A stretch of DNA of 64,000 nt from Sarocladium kiliense (taxonomy: Eukaryota > Ascomycota > Sordariomycetes > Hypocreales > Sarocladiaceae), in contig JAUZTG010000023.1 in the NCBI GenBank assembly GCA_030734395.1, positions 186,001 to 250,000 on the forward strand, in the 5' to 3' direction. Shown here one piece after another: positions 1 through 11,017 of this stretch (within the stretch, counting starts at the first letter, position 1; each line of letters begins with the position of its first letter). The notes beneath the pieces were generated by a model. It was not told where the DNA came from and did not search any database. It worked only from the letters and a program-made list of their open reading frames with translations. The position numbers and the translations under genes are program-made.

Positions 1-414
1 AAAATAGCACACAGGGACTCAGCTCGCCCTCTTACTTGTCCGGTTCGGGCGGAGATGGAGCGAGCCAGACGCCGGTCACGGAAAATGTGTGGGGATTGGA
101 GGCACCCGGCGCTCTCTCAGGCACAAGCCAAGGGTGATAGCTCTGCTTGAGTGGCGGGGGAAGCCCGCGAGATGTAGCGGGGTTGCCTCCGGTGCGGATG
201 AATGCAAGGAGACGTCAGAGCTTTTGTTGTTTGGGGCTGTCTGTTGAAAAGTTGAGCCGTTGCTAAAGTCTCTCAAGCCGCCTGGACAACTCAGAATCTG
301 CCTATTACGAATCTTATAGATTTGTGCGAAGCCGTCTTTCTTTCTATCCTCCTTAGTATAGTCTCCGAACAAACTCTGGCAAACCCCCAATCTTCACTTA
401 TACACCCCGCCATC
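1..414. other. upstream region of the aldolase gene
   Basis: No gene is supported here. The reading frame of the aldolase stays open to about position 322, but that stretch has no ATG and encodes nothing that resembles the family, so it is read as 5' leader and promoter. The first 300 bases hold no recognisable coding pattern on either strand. Confidence 0.5.
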
Positions 415-1281
415 ATGCCTCGTCCACCGCTCGCCGAGAACCGCGTTCTCAAGATCGTCAATGCAGCTCGCGATGGCAACTATGCTGTCCCAGCCATGTG
501 CTGCTACAACATTGAGTCTGTGATCGCCACTGTTCGTGCCGCCGAAGCCGCCAAGTCTCCAGCCATCGTCCAGCTGTTCCCATGGGCCATCGAGTACGCC
601 GGCAACGCCCTCGTCGTCGCTGCCGCCGAGGCCTGCCACTCTGCCTCCGTTCCTGTTGCCCTCCACCTCGATCATTGCCAGACTCCTGAGCTGGTCAAGC
701 GCGCGGCTTCCATTCCCGACGGTTTCGATGGCATCATGTGCGATATGAGCCATTACGAGAAGGAGGAGAATCTCGCACTCACCAAGGAGCTGGTGCAGTA
801 CCTTCACGAGCGGGATATCTGTGCTGAAGCCGAGCCTGGGCGCATTGAGGGCGGAGAAGATGGTGTCGCGGAGACAGCCGATCTCGAAGGTGTTCTCACC
901 ACCCCAGAGCAGGCCGAGGAATTCGTGGCCACTGGAATCGAGCTCCTCGCCCCGGCTTTCGGCAACGTGCATGGCTCTTATGGCCCCCGTGGCATCAGGC
1001 TCGAATACGACCGCCTCGAGTCTGTCAACAAAGCCGTCGGTGACCGTGTGCGTCTCGTTCTCCACGGTGCGGATCCGTTCGACGAGGAGATCTTCAGCAA
1101 GTGCATCAAGGCTGGTGTTGTCAAGATCAACATCAACAAGGGCATGAACAACCACTATGCCGATGTCCAGAAGGAGATGGAGGGCAAGCCGCTGACAGCG
1201 GTGATTGAGGCTGGCACAAAGCGCATGCAGGAAGCAATTGAGAGGTATATGAAGTGGTTCGGCAGCGCTGGTAAGGCTTAA
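415..1281 (+). CDS. class II (zinc) ketose-bisphosphate-type aldolase
   Basis: Single-exon gene of 288 residues, the usual length of the GatY/KbaY/FbaA class II aldolase family, which cleaves ketose (bis)phosphates to dihydroxyacetone phosphate and an aldehyde through a zinc-bound enediolate. The start is the ATG at 415; the open frame before it has only a GTG. Family signatures are in order: LHLDHC near residue 84 (zinc ligand and catalytic Asp region), CDMSHYEKEENL near 108, EAEPGRIEGGEDG near 140, GNVHGSYG near 183 and KININKGM near 240. The phosphate-binding segment reads LHGADPF where fructose- and tagatose-bisphosphate aldolases usually have HGxSG, so the substrate is probably not fructose 1,6-bisphosphate. 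It is convergent with the sugar transporter, and its neighbours suggest a role in sugar or sugar-acid breakdown. No signal peptide; cytosolic by inference. Confidence 0.88.
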   Translation: MPRPPLAENRVLKIVNAARDGNYAVPAMCCYNIESVIATVRAAEAAKSPAIVQLFPWAIEYAGNALVVAAAEACHSASVPVALHLDHCQTPELVKRAASIPDGFDGIMCDMSHYEKEENLALTKELVQYLHERDICAEAEPGRIEGGEDGVAETADLEGVLTTPEQAEEFVATGIELLAPAFGNVHGSYGPRGIRLEYDRLESVNKAVGDRVRLVLHGADPFDEEIFSKCIKAGVVKININKGMNNHYADVQKEMEGKPLTAVIEAGTKRMQEAIERYMKWFGSAGKA

Positions 1282-1410
1282 AGAGATAATGTGTCATGAA
1301 TAGTAATAGACATGGGGAAAGTGTCTTTCTTTCTATCTGAGTCATCTTCGCACAGCCCAAAACGATCACTTTCAGGTCCAACTTGACAATTGCAGCGATT
1401 TCTCACCACT

Positions 1411-3401
1411 CTAGAGTGCAACACGCTCCTCCGCATCGCGTGTGTCCAAGCCCTCCAAGTGCCCATCATTTGTCTTGACCATTACAGCCTTCTGAAGCGC
1501 GGCGCGAGGCGGCCACTGGGCGTTGAAGACATCATCAAGCTCCTCCAAGGTCCTGCCACGGGTCTCGACACCAAAGATGAACCAGACTGCGCTGTAGATA
1601 AGATTGAGCCCGACAAAGATCAGGTAGTAGTGCCAATCAATAGCCTCGAGGGCAATGGCGGTCACATATGTGTTGTACAAGTTGGCGCAGTTGGACAAGA
1701 TGACATGCTATGGTTGTGTCAGTTCAAGCTCTTCTTTCAGAGCGGCGCAGGAGTACCTACCACACCCATGCCTTTTGCACGATTGGTAGTGTCTAGAACC
1801 TCTGCGCAGTATGTTGCTGTCAAGGGAGTATAGACAAAAGAGTAAACAGCACCGAAGAGGAAGATCTGGCAAACATAACTGTTAGCTAGGCCCAGGTTGC
1901 CAATGAAGGGCTTGTGCACTTACGAAAGCAACGCCTCCGTTGGAGAGACCCTTGCTCGGAGGGTTGTTGGGATCCCCGAACTGGCTTGAAAATCCCGTCA
2001 CACCTGCAAACATGCCTGCTAACACTATGCTGCCGACCCAAAGCTTCGTGCGACGCCCGATGGCATCGTTGGTGGCAGAACCAGCCACAGCTCCGGCGCA
2101 AGAGACGATGGAGTTCATGAATGATAGAAGAAGACGGCGTTCAGTTGTCTTGATACCCAAGAGCGTGTACATAGATGGCAGGTAATACGTGAGAACAGAG
2201 TTGCCAGCCATTTGAGCAAAGACGGACATGCAAGCCATCATGCCAAAACGCCATCGGTGGTTGTGACTGTCGACAAGCTCAAAATAGTTCCAGATGTTCT
2301 TCGTCTTCTGAAGCTCGATATTGTGCTCGAATTCGCGCAGCTCAAGTTGCACTATAGGATGGTTGACATCGCCTCCGCCGTGGTACTTAGCAAGGATGCG
2401 GGCTGCAGATTCCTTCTTGTCATGCATTGTGAGCCATCTGGGAGACTCGGGAATGAACATGGCGCCAATGATGATGCACACGGGAGGGAAAAGCTGAAGG
2501 CCGAGCGGGATTCGGAACGCAGCGGCGCCTTCGGTTTTGTTGCAGGCGTATGTGACGCCCAGGGCGAGAATCGACCCGGTATAGAAGACTTGTCGCCACG
2601 TCAATACTGCGTTCTCCATGCTGACATGGACAATTATGCAGGTGTTCACGATTAAGGGAGAGACTTACAGGTGTTGTAGTATCCAACGACACGAGCCCTC
2701 CATTGCGGTGGCGCCAACTCCAAAGCATATGTCGGCGCAGAAGATGTGCCGATCGAAACCCCAAAGCCAAGAACGAAGCGCCCGCCAAGAAGGTAAGCTT
2801 CCGACTGAGCAGCGGTCTGAACCGCAGCGCCAACCAGGATCATGCACGAGCCGGTTATCATACCAACACGACGACCAAAGGTATCGCAGATAGGGCCAGT
2901 GAAGAGGGAGCCGATCATGTTGCCAATCGTGTAGATCATGAAGATGCTTGAATAAGCAGGTCAGTCACGAGACGTTCAGCTCGAAGCTTACCAAGAGTTC
3001 GTGGACTTACATGCCGGTTGTCGAGCCGAGCTCCTTCATGTGAAAGTAGGCCTTGTATTGATCCATGGCATTGATGGAGCTGAAGATAGACTAAATCTAC
3101 GCGTCAGAACACTGAACTTCAAGGTATCCTCGAGTCAAGGCGTGACTTCTGAGGCTCCAGATGCACTCACGCCATCGAAGCCAGATGCAGTCGCATTGAG
3201 TGCTGCGACGAGCAGAATCGCATACAGCTGGAAACTCGTTTTCGATCGTGGGTTTAGAGGCGCAGCAGTGACAGTTTCCATGAAAGTAGAATTGCCTTGC
3301 ACCTCGGTAATCTTGCCGTTGGCAGGCTTGCCGTCCATGTCGGCGATCGAACCATGGTCAGCCGCCACGCTGTCTTTGCCTTCTTTGTTACGAGGAGTCA
3401 T
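1411..3401 (-). CDS. MFS sugar porter (hexose/lactose-permease type)
   Basis: Six exons on the minus strand: 3401-3171, 3090-3011, 2946-2669, 2606-1924, 1865-1761 and 1707-1411, giving 557 residues with all junctions in frame. It belongs to the sugar porter branch of the major facilitator superfamily, proton-coupled or facilitative sugar carriers of the plasma membrane. Diagnostic pieces are SSINAMDQYKAYFHMKE after TM1, RFVLGFG with the following GTSSAPTYALELAPPQWR loop, PESPRWL between TM6 and the central loop, and the C-terminal signature ETRGRTLEELDDVF. About 12 hydrophobic segments are visible. The start is the ATG at 3401 (MTPRNKEG); an upstream in-frame Met is possible but adds only unstructured residues. 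It ends 130 bp from the aldolase stop, tail to tail. Substrate cannot be told from sequence. Confidence 0.9.
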
Positions 3402-5559
3402 GTTGGGAACCGAATGAGCCGCTCTGTTTCGTGAGTAGGATCCCAGCCTCAGTGATGGAAAGGTCACAGTGTTGAGGAAGGGATGTGATGGTTTTAAGTA
3501 TTAACATCGCGTCGATCAATGATTCACACTCGGCTGGAGACCGAACACGCGACAAAAGGGACCTAAGCTATGCTACCATCAACTTTTGGTGCATGCTACC
3601 ACGGGCTGAACTCTGTTTCCCCTCAAAACCAGGTCTCAGACAAGAAGCAAGTGGGTAAAGATCAGCATCCGCAGAGAGGAAACGTGCCGATTACGGTGGA
3701 GGCTCCAGAATGGGGACGAAGGGCGAGAGGGCTGCCTGTGACCCCCATGCAAGACCATCTGCCTGCGAACTCGGGGCCCGTACGTGGGGTAAAGGAGCAA
3801 ACGATAAAGGTCAGGTAATGGTGCCGTAATAAGGCCCAAGAATGTGTGAGAGTACAAAGGTAAGGGCGCGAGACCCTGGATGTGTGGGCGGCGGGCCCCA
3901 GGAGGATGCATACTAAAGCTCGAGATAGCAGTGGGACCCTGGTAGCTCTAGCGACTAAGTAATACGGGAACTGTGGGGAGAGGATTACTGTTGCCGGGGA
4001 TAAGAACTGTCCGGTCATGAACTTCTTTGCCTGTTACCTCTTAGATTGGGTTTTTGCTTTGGCCGGACCTTGTCTGGTATGGACCGCCCTCGTGGTACGT
4101 TGCATAAGCAACGCAGAGGACCCCCACGATTGATAGGAGTAAAATCCGGGGTCATCCCAGAAAGAAGATGGAGGAGTGTGTGATCTCTGCTGTACCGAGC
4201 CCTTGGAACTAGACGCTTTAAACCTGCCCATGAAAGTCTACTCGCGGAGTTTAGCTTTGCCATCCTCGTTCTTGGTCTCCTATTCTCTACTGTACAACAG
4301 CCTATGCTACATACGATGAGTCCGGGGAGGACTTTTCTCCAATCATAGATTTGGCCACGTCGGCTTCCAGAGTGCGAACATATTCGCCGCGGGAACTAAA
4401 CAAAAAACGCTTCTTGGCCTTCGGTTAACTCGGCTTCCCACGCCACCACATTGTTGAGCAGGTCATAGCAGAATCGGACTAGCCTATCATCACCCCGCTA
4501 ATGTTCCCCCACGCAGCTCCAGCTCCTGATTGACATTCTCCATCTGCTAGAAGAGGCAACTGTGCCATGGGGCCAATGCTTGTATGTCACGACCCCACGG
4601 AATGTCATAACCCCGTTCAAATGTGTCTACCAGGAAGAGTTGATAGCGTATGCCGCTCCTATCTCGAAAGTATCCATATACTCATCGTTCAACGACGCGA
4701 GGCCAACTACTGATAACGTGTACTGTCCACACGTTGCATGACCTGACGACTCCGAGTATGGAGCGTGTACGCAAAGACGTATCATACGTCAGCGCCTCTC
4801 CGCACGTTTGACTGAGAGCCTCAAAGCAGCTGGAGCAGTCATATGAGTCCAAGTCCAGTCCGTATCCAGCCTATGGACAAGTCCTGTCGGAAGTCCTGGC
4901 AGCCCTGTGCATCGCGAAACGCTGTAAGGTTTCAGAGTCTACGGCACCAATCCCGTAGCTCTCTTGTGAAAGTCGTCAAGAGCCTGAATGACTTCCCATA
5001 TCGCTGAGGGCAACCTTGCATTATTATTCCAGATCCTGTCGGTTGCAACATGAGTGTTGGGCACTGGACTGTATGTTAGTGCAGAAACTGTCAATGATCG
5101 CACTCGTCGTTCAGACAGTCGTGTTGCAGAAGGGTGCTGATGTGGTATTGGTATGACTGTCAGACTGCCACTGGATGAGAGGCCCCACCATGACATCTGA
5201 GATCCGAGGTCAGCCTTTGAACGATAAGCTTCCCTTGACAGTATCATCCATCAGAGTCTAAGAATGCAAGCAAGGCCAGGCACATAGTTTCATCTGAAGC
5301 GAACTGATTTAGGGTTGTGACGTTTCGATCTGTCCTAAACCTACTGCCACTCAATAAGCCTGTCATACAAAGCCTCGAGATGCCTGCCATGAAGGGTGAA
5401 AGATCTATGCAGTCAGCCCAAGAAATGAATCGTGTCCAAATAGCCCTAGGCGTAGGCACCTAGATTATGTAGGTTTAGACAGAACAGAAACTGAACCGAT
5501 GCACGTTTATGGAGTCATGACCATTCAAAACATATACTACAAGCATACGCTAATAATCT
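3402..5559. other. 2.2 kb intergenic region, possible remnant at 4939-5459
   Basis: The half next to 3401 is the promoter of the sugar porter. Two adjoining minus-strand open frames (5459-5244 and 5247-4939) read like plausible protein but in different frames, with no recognisable domain and no clear splice pair joining them. They may be a decayed gene or the end of an unrecognised one. Nothing else coding is supported. Confidence 0.35.
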
Positions 5560-6753
5560 CTACTGAACAGCCTTGCCAGATCCTAGCCTCGTCCTGATCT
5601 CCTTCACAACGGCAGCAGTAACCTCCTTCGTTGAGGCCGAGCCACCGAGGTCAGCTGTGGTAATTCCTGACTCACAGACTGCTTCCACACACTCCATAAG
5701 TCGCTTGGAGGCCTGCTCCTCACCCAGCCACTCGAGCATCTCCGCCGCTGTCCAGAAAGTAGCCACAGGGTTTGCCTTGCCCATGCCAGTGATGTCGAAA
5801 GCGGAGCCGTGGATGGGCTCGAACATGGATGGGTTCTCGCGCGATGGGTCGAGGTTGCTTGTGGGTGCAATGCCAATGGAGCCGGCGAGGGCGGCTGCGA
5901 GGTCGGAGAGGATGTCGGCGTGCTGGGGAGCGAGTGTTAGCAACGTGATACAATCTCGCAAGAGAACCTGTTGCGAGAGATTCAGGATCCTTCAACATAC
6001 CAAGTTAGTAGCCACAATAGTGTCCAGGCTTTCAGGCTTCAGGACCATCCTGGTTGTCATGGCATCAACCAGCATCTTGTCAACCTGCACATCGGGGAAG
6101 TCCTTGGCCACCAATGCGGCAACCTCATCCCATAGCACCATGCCATTTCTCTGCGCATTGCTCTTGGTGACCACAGTCAAGAGTTTGCGAGGTCTGCTCT
6201 GGGCAGTCTGGAAGGCGAAGCGCATCAAACGCTCAACACCATGGCGAGTGAAGATTGCCACCTCGGTGGCAGTCTCCCAGGCTTGGCCTTGGTGGGATCG
6301 ACCGCCTTGGCCGGCGTACTCGCCCTCGCTATTCTCGCGGATGATGACCCAGTCGAGGTCTCCGGGCTTGCAATTCCGCAGAGGAGACTGCGTGCCCGGA
6401 AGCACACGGGTTGGACGAACATTGGCATATTGCTGGAAAGGCTGGCAGATGGCCAGACGGAGACCCCAGAGAGAGATGTGGTCAGGGACGTCAGGTGCGC
6501 CAACTGCGCCAAAGAGGATGGCGTCGTGCTTTTGCAGTTCCGCGAGGCCTCCGCCTGGAATGTATTTTCCGGTCTTCTTATAGACTTCGGAGCTCCAGTC
6601 GTAGTCTGTGAAGTCCAGATCGAAGCTGTCAAGGGTCTCGGCTAGGGCCTTGAGAACTTCAACACCTGCATCGACGACTTCGGGGCCGATACCATCACCG
6701 CCCATAGAGGCAATGCTGTAGCACTTGCGTGTAGGGACTGCGCTGGGAGACAT
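5560..6753 (-). CDS. tartrate dehydrogenase / D-malate dehydrogenase (decarboxylating)
   Basis: Two exons, 6753-6001 and 5922-5560, joined at TTG|CAC, give 371 residues, the usual length for the beta-decarboxylating dehydrogenase family (isopropylmalate, isocitrate, tartrate/D-malate dehydrogenases). These NAD- and metal-dependent enzymes oxidise a 2-hydroxy acid and often decarboxylate it. The N-terminus has the MGGDGIGPEVV motif. Residues about 110-170 contain ANVRPTRVLPG and IIRENSEGEYAGQGGR, the pattern of the tartrate/D-malate branch rather than isopropylmalate dehydrogenase. DAMTTRMV precedes the intron, and SDLAAALAGSIGIAPTSNL and FEPIHGSAFDI follow it. Known tartrate dehydrogenases turn meso-tartrate into D-glycerate and CO2 and also act on D-malate. 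The D-glycerate 3-kinase starts 610 bp away on the other strand, which supports a tartrate-to-glycerate route. Exact substrate is inferred. Confidence 0.9.
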
Positions 6754-7363
6754 GCTTGCGATCAGGAGTCTCTGGTGTGTGATCAGAAGAGCAGGTGAAG
6801 AGTATGAAATGTAAGTAGAGTAATCGGCAAGGGAAGGAGTTAAGACGGTGTTTCGTATTGTTCGAGAGGAAGAAAGTACAATGAAGACAGGTCCGGGGAC
6901 GCGATAGATCCGACGCGCTGCTTTTTACATCTTTTCAATTACATGGGACCAAGACCGGCATCCCAATCAATGCCCTTCTTACTATGAGACTGCCGAGTTT
7001 AAAGCCGTCTTCTTCGCCGATTAGCTGTTAGATCGCCACAATTCCGGGGTGGGTGTGAAGCTTGGCGGACTTGAATAAGTCCGCGGTGAAGACTTTCCCC
7101 GACGCCACTAACTCGCTGCAAGGGTCGACCAAGCCACGAGTGCCTCGCATGACTGTCGGCAGGCGGTCGGCAAGATTCGAGACTCGTCCGATTTGAATCG
7201 CTCGACTGAGACTGGTAGTCATCGGAATAGTTTTACCCAGGCCCTAGGTTGAGGTCTTCGGCGGTAGCTGGACAAGCTGCGGTAGCTAGCCAAGCTGTAA
7301 GAGACCTTTGCATAGCATCACCTTGCCTCTCTTCTCTACACCAGAAACGTGAACATCAACAAC
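6754..7363. other. shared divergent promoter of dehydrogenase and glycerate kinase
   Basis: A 610-bp region between two divergent start codons; no supported gene inside. A 64-codon minus frame at 7222-7028 has no family resemblance and is rejected. The region carries the CGG-N12-CCG palindrome listed separately, so both genes could answer to one regulator. Confidence 0.55.
7066..7083. promoter_or_regulatory. CGG-N12-CCG palindrome, candidate Zn2Cys6 regulator site
   Basis: The bases CGGACTT-GAAT-AAGTCCG form a perfect inverted repeat with 7-bp arms and a 4-bp centre. Its ends are CGG and CCG triplets 12 bases apart, the arrangement bound by dimeric Zn2Cys6 proteins. It lies about 280 bp before the kinase ATG and 310 bp before the dehydrogenase ATG. 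The symmetry is seen directly; its use as an operator is inference. Confidence 0.45.
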
Positions 7364-8344
7364 ATGATTGATCCCTCCGCAATCGACAAAGTCTTACAAG
7401 ATGTTCTACCTGCAATATCCTCGCACAGGAAGACGACGTCAAAGCCCTTTGTCTTAGGCCTCTCTGGATTACAAGGCAGCGGCAAGTCAACCTGGGCAGC
7501 AGCACTTACCACTGCTCTTAATGAACAGCCCAATCTCTATGCCAGGACTCTATCCCTTGACGATCTGTATCTTGATCATCCGCAGCTCATTGCTCTAAGG
7601 GACACGAATCCTGGCAATGCTTTGTTGCGCAGGCGTGGGCAGCCTGGAACACATGATGAGGTGCTTGCGCAGCGGTTTTTCGACAGCCTTGATCGACAAG
7701 ACGAGGCAGGCAAGATGATCGAAGGCAAAGGAGGCAAGGTTATACAATGGCCGGCATTCGACAAAAGCCTTCACAATGGAGAGGGTGGTCGCGTCCCAGT
7801 GTCTAAATGGGAGGTCATCCCTCCTGGCAAGCGACTAGACGTGCTCATATTCGAAGGCTGGTGTCTTGGTTTCCAGCCTCTTTCTCCAGCTGCTGTCGAG
7901 GAAAAGTGGCACACATCACGAATCTCTGCAGGAAACTCCTGCGCTGAGGACGATCAGACAACCATATCGACGCAGACACTGGCCGACCACCAGCTGCACC
8001 ACCTCCTGCTAATCAATGAGAACCTCGAGAGATATTGTCGTACGTTCATGGGACCACAAAAGTTCGACGCATTTGTCCACCTCGACACGAAAGATCTGCA
8101 CACCGTATATGCCTGGAGACTGGGCCAAGAAGCTGTTCTGTGGAGAGCGAAGGGATCGGGTATGACTGATGAGCAGGTCATCGCCTTTGTACGAGGGTAT
8201 ATGCCTGCATATGAGCTATATCTACGCAGACTCTCGGCTGGAGAGTTCTTTAGGGATGCAGGAATTGCAGGCAGGAGCAAGATTCACATTCGGATAATGT
8301 TAGACGAGCAGCGCGGTGTCACTTCATTAGAGAGAATGAGGTGA
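7364..8344 (+). CDS. D-glycerate 3-kinase (GLYK/Tda10-like P-loop kinase)
   Basis: Single-exon gene, 326 residues from the ATG at 7364; the codon at 7349 in the same frame is GTG and is not used. The protein belongs to the P-loop kinase family of plant glycerate kinase GLYK and yeast Tda10 (YGR205w), related to uridine kinases and phosphoribulokinase. Walker A is GLSGLQGSGKST at about residues 32-43. SLDDLYLDH and RGQPGTHD follow, then IFEGWCLGF near 165 (Walker B-like) and a long alpha-helical C-terminal part with YAWRLGQE and VRGYMPAYELY. GLYK phosphorylates D-glycerate at C3 to 3-phosphoglycerate. Its placement head to head with tartrate dehydrogenase, whose decarboxylating product is D-glycerate, supports that reaction here. 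No targeting peptide is evident. Confidence 0.88.
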   Translation: MIDPSAIDKVLQDVLPAISSHRKTTSKPFVLGLSGLQGSGKSTWAAALTTALNEQPNLYARTLSLDDLYLDHPQLIALRDTNPGNALLRRRGQPGTHDEVLAQRFFDSLDRQDEAGKMIEGKGGKVIQWPAFDKSLHNGEGGRVPVSKWEVIPPGKRLDVLIFEGWCLGFQPLSPAAVEEKWHTSRISAGNSCAEDDQTTISTQTLADHQLHHLLLINENLERYCRTFMGPQKFDAFVHLDTKDLHTVYAWRLGQEAVLWRAKGSGMTDEQVIAFVRGYMPAYELYLRRLSAGEFFRDAGIAGRSKIHIRIMLDEQRGVTSLERMR

Positions 8345-9140
8345 TCTTGTTGTAGATAGCAGAAGTCCTTGCTATGAGGGACCAATGTAGTCCTGTATCA
8401 CTGAGAAGACCTATCTTTATCATATTGCCAAAGCTAGGTAATCGCCTAATGGTGCGGTCCGTTCACAATCACAATAGTTAGGATCACCTCAAGTAATGGG
8501 GGTAAGGACACAGGTGCTGTGAACTCAATAACATAATCACTCGCAATGAACCTTGGCAAAGCATGGCCGCCAACCAACTGATGAGGCCTCTGGGCAGAAT
8601 TACAAATGGAAACCCAAGGTTTCTTCGACATCTCATGAATCAGGCAGCTGCCCCGTTTTCGCAATGGGGAGGGCTTCAGTAGTGCCAGTGGCGCCACCTT
8701 CTCGCCTGACCTAGAGTAGTGCCCGGACATGTCTATCTCCGCAAACGCCTTTTTCCCCATAAACAATATACAAAGTTTGAGGGGAAAAGTTCCCCAACCC
8801 CAGCTCAAAGACAACGGACAACCTTTCCCCACGGAGACCCCGGACGAGACTTCCTGGTCAACTTCTGGCACGGCAACAATGGGGTGTTTCCGGCCGCTAT
8901 GAACTGAATGACTATATAAACAGTCTTCTCGGCCATGTTGCATTTGTGCATAGGCATCGCTTCTTGGCTCCTTGGCTCCTTGGCTTCTTGGAGGTAAATC
9001 AACTTCCATACATCCAACACCATCTGACTTCATTCACTTGCAGTCAGCACCTTAAATCTTTCTGTCTACCATCATCTTCTCCTCTTTGCTACTGCATCCT
9101 ATCCAAGCTGTTGCCGAACTGCAACTCTTGAGCAGTGAAG
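8345..9140. other. intergenic region and 5' leader of the ACS transporter
   Basis: About 800 bp, mostly promoter and leader of the transporter at 9141. A 195-codon minus-strand frame (9033-8446) begins inside this leader and resembles no family; it is judged spurious. A short tandem repeat lies at 8961-8990. Nothing else is seen. Confidence 0.45.
8961..8990. repeat. short tandem repeat, 8-bp unit
   Basis: Four nearly identical copies of an 8-base unit of the type TTGGCTCC follow one another in the leader about 150 bp before the transporter ATG. Probably a simple slippage repeat; the polypyrimidine character suits a fungal 5' leader. Confidence 0.5.
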
Positions 9141-10795
9141 ATGAACACAACACCTCAACAGATGGACCAGGTCGCCGTCGGGGCTGACCGCAAGGAGCGA
9201 GACAGTTTCCACGAAAATGTCCCAGAAAAGTCGGCCAACGAAAACGGTGTGCTAGAAGGCGCCGATTACTCCGGTGCAGTCAAGAAGACAAGCCCCGAGG
9301 AATTCGCACTCGTGAGGAAGCTTGATTTGTACATCATGCCGACACTGTGGGCTATGTACTTCCTCAACTATGTGAGTCTTGCCATGCCCCCAGATCCAGG
9401 TGCCGGTGCACACATACAGATCAAGTACTGACTCTCTTGTCTGTGTCATCTAGCTTGACAGGAATGCCATTGCGCAGGCCAGACTTGATGGTCTCGAGGA
9501 TGATCTCGGCCTCAAAGGCTCGGAATACAACACCTGTATCTCCATTCTGTTTGTCGGGTATGTTATGACACTCTTTGAACCCTGAATTCAGTAGAAGCTT
9601 TGGCAACATAGTGAAAAGGAACATTTACTGATAGTTTTCTTCCAGCTATCTTCTCATGCAGATTCCATCCAATATGCTTATCTCTTCAAAATACGTTCGA
9701 CCCTCTATATACATGGGTTTCTGCATGATGACCTGGGCACTCGTCTCCGCCTGCACAGCCCTTGTTCACAACTACGCCGGTCTTGTCGCTGTTCGGTTCT
9801 TCTTGGGCATTACAGAGGCACCTTTCTATCCAGGTGCTCTGTTCATGCTCTCTCAATTCTACACCAGGAAGGAAATTGCCACCCGTCTGGCCATCCTTTA
9901 CTCTGGAAACATCTTCGCAACATCCTTTTCCGGTTTGATTGCTGCCGCTGTATATAATACGGTTAGTGGCAACCACGGCCTCGCGGGCTGGAAGTGGCTC
10001 TTCATCATCGAGGGCTGCGTGACATTTGGCGTTGCACTGGTTGGCATGTTCACCTTGGCTGATAATCCGCTCAACACCCGATGGCTCACCCCGGAGCAGC
10101 GTCAACTTGCGCATGACCGTATGGTTCGCGATACTGTTGGTATGGAGGAGAGCAAGGGTGCAAAGGCTGGTTTCATGCAAGCTGTCCGGGACCCTCGTCT
10201 CTGGGTATTTTGCTTCATCCAGAACATGCACTTGAGTGCCTGCAGCTTCAACAACTTCTTCCCGACTGTTGTTGGCTCTTTGGGATTTGATCGAACCCTC
10301 ACTCTGGTCTTGACCTGCCCACCATATCTTGTCTCTGGAATCTTTGGCTTCCTTGCCGGTATGTCCTCTGGCAGGTTCAACGAACGAACCTGGCACATCA
10401 CCTTCGGCATGGGGATGGCTATCGTCGGTTTCATCATCTCCTGCGCAACAATGAACGTCGCCGCACGATACGTATCCTGTTTCCTCTTCGCCTCTGGCGC
10501 TTACAGTGTCAACTCGATGATTCTGGGATGGGTTTCCGCCACCCTAGGCCAGACACCAGAGAAGAAGGCCGTGAGCTTGTCCATTGTCAACGTCATCGCC
10601 AATGCCTCGTACATTTACACCGCATATTTGTACCCCAAGAGCGACGGACCTCGCTACTTGACTGCTATGGCTAGCAATGCTTCATTTGCTTTCGCCTGTG
10701 TGGTAGCTGTCTGGGCTCTTCGATTTTGGTTAATTCACGACAACAAGAAGCTTGATCGCGCTGGCAACACCACTGGCATGCGGTTTGCCTACTAA
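9141..10795 (+). CDS. MFS transporter, anion:cation symporter (ACS/Dal5-like) family
   Basis: Three exons (9141-9371, 9454-9557, 9646-10795) give 494 residues. The start is the ATG at 9141; the codon at 9135 is GTG. After an acidic N-terminus the first membrane segment carries KLDLYIMPTLWAMYFLNY and, across intron 1, LDRNAIAQARLDGLEDDLGL, the ACS/Dal5 signature (family members import allantoate, nicotinate, biotin, pantothenate and organic anions). GYLLMQIPSNM follows intron 2, then RFFLGITEAPFYPGALFMLS and WRLFIIEG-like WKWLFIIEGCVTF. Twelve membrane segments are expected and about that many are visible. The gene sits between glycerate kinase and a fungal-type regulator and could import a hydroxy-acid such as tartrate; this is inference from position. 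Confidence 0.9.
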
Positions 10796-11017
10796 GTTGA
10801 AGCTCAAATTCGACGCCACCTAGTCAAGGTCACAAGAAGTGTCTCATTAGTATTGTGCTCTCTACATTCTCCATGCGCTGGATGATGTCTATATATATAT
10901 ACAAGAATTGACTGCACTCAACACACAGCCAACTCTTGGCCGATACGTAAATAGTAATGCTAAATTACGATGAATACAAAATATCTCTGTCTGTGGAAGT
11001 CTTCAGTCTGGCGCTAT

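Noticed and set aside
394..1155. 253-codon open frame antisense to the aldolase
   Set aside because: It mirrors the codon bias of the sense gene, resembles no family and has no introns or signals of its own.
3570..4263. Several small frames on both strands in the 3.4-5.5 kb gap
   Set aside because: Low-complexity or Pro/Arg-rich text without domain, most without ATG.
7028..7222. 64-codon minus frame in the dehydrogenase/kinase promoter
   Set aside because: No recognisable homology, and it lies in a short region that must serve two promoters.
8446..9033. 195-codon minus frame upstream of the ACS transporter
   Set aside because: Overlaps the presumed leader of the transporter, and its composition shows no domain, signal or splice structure.
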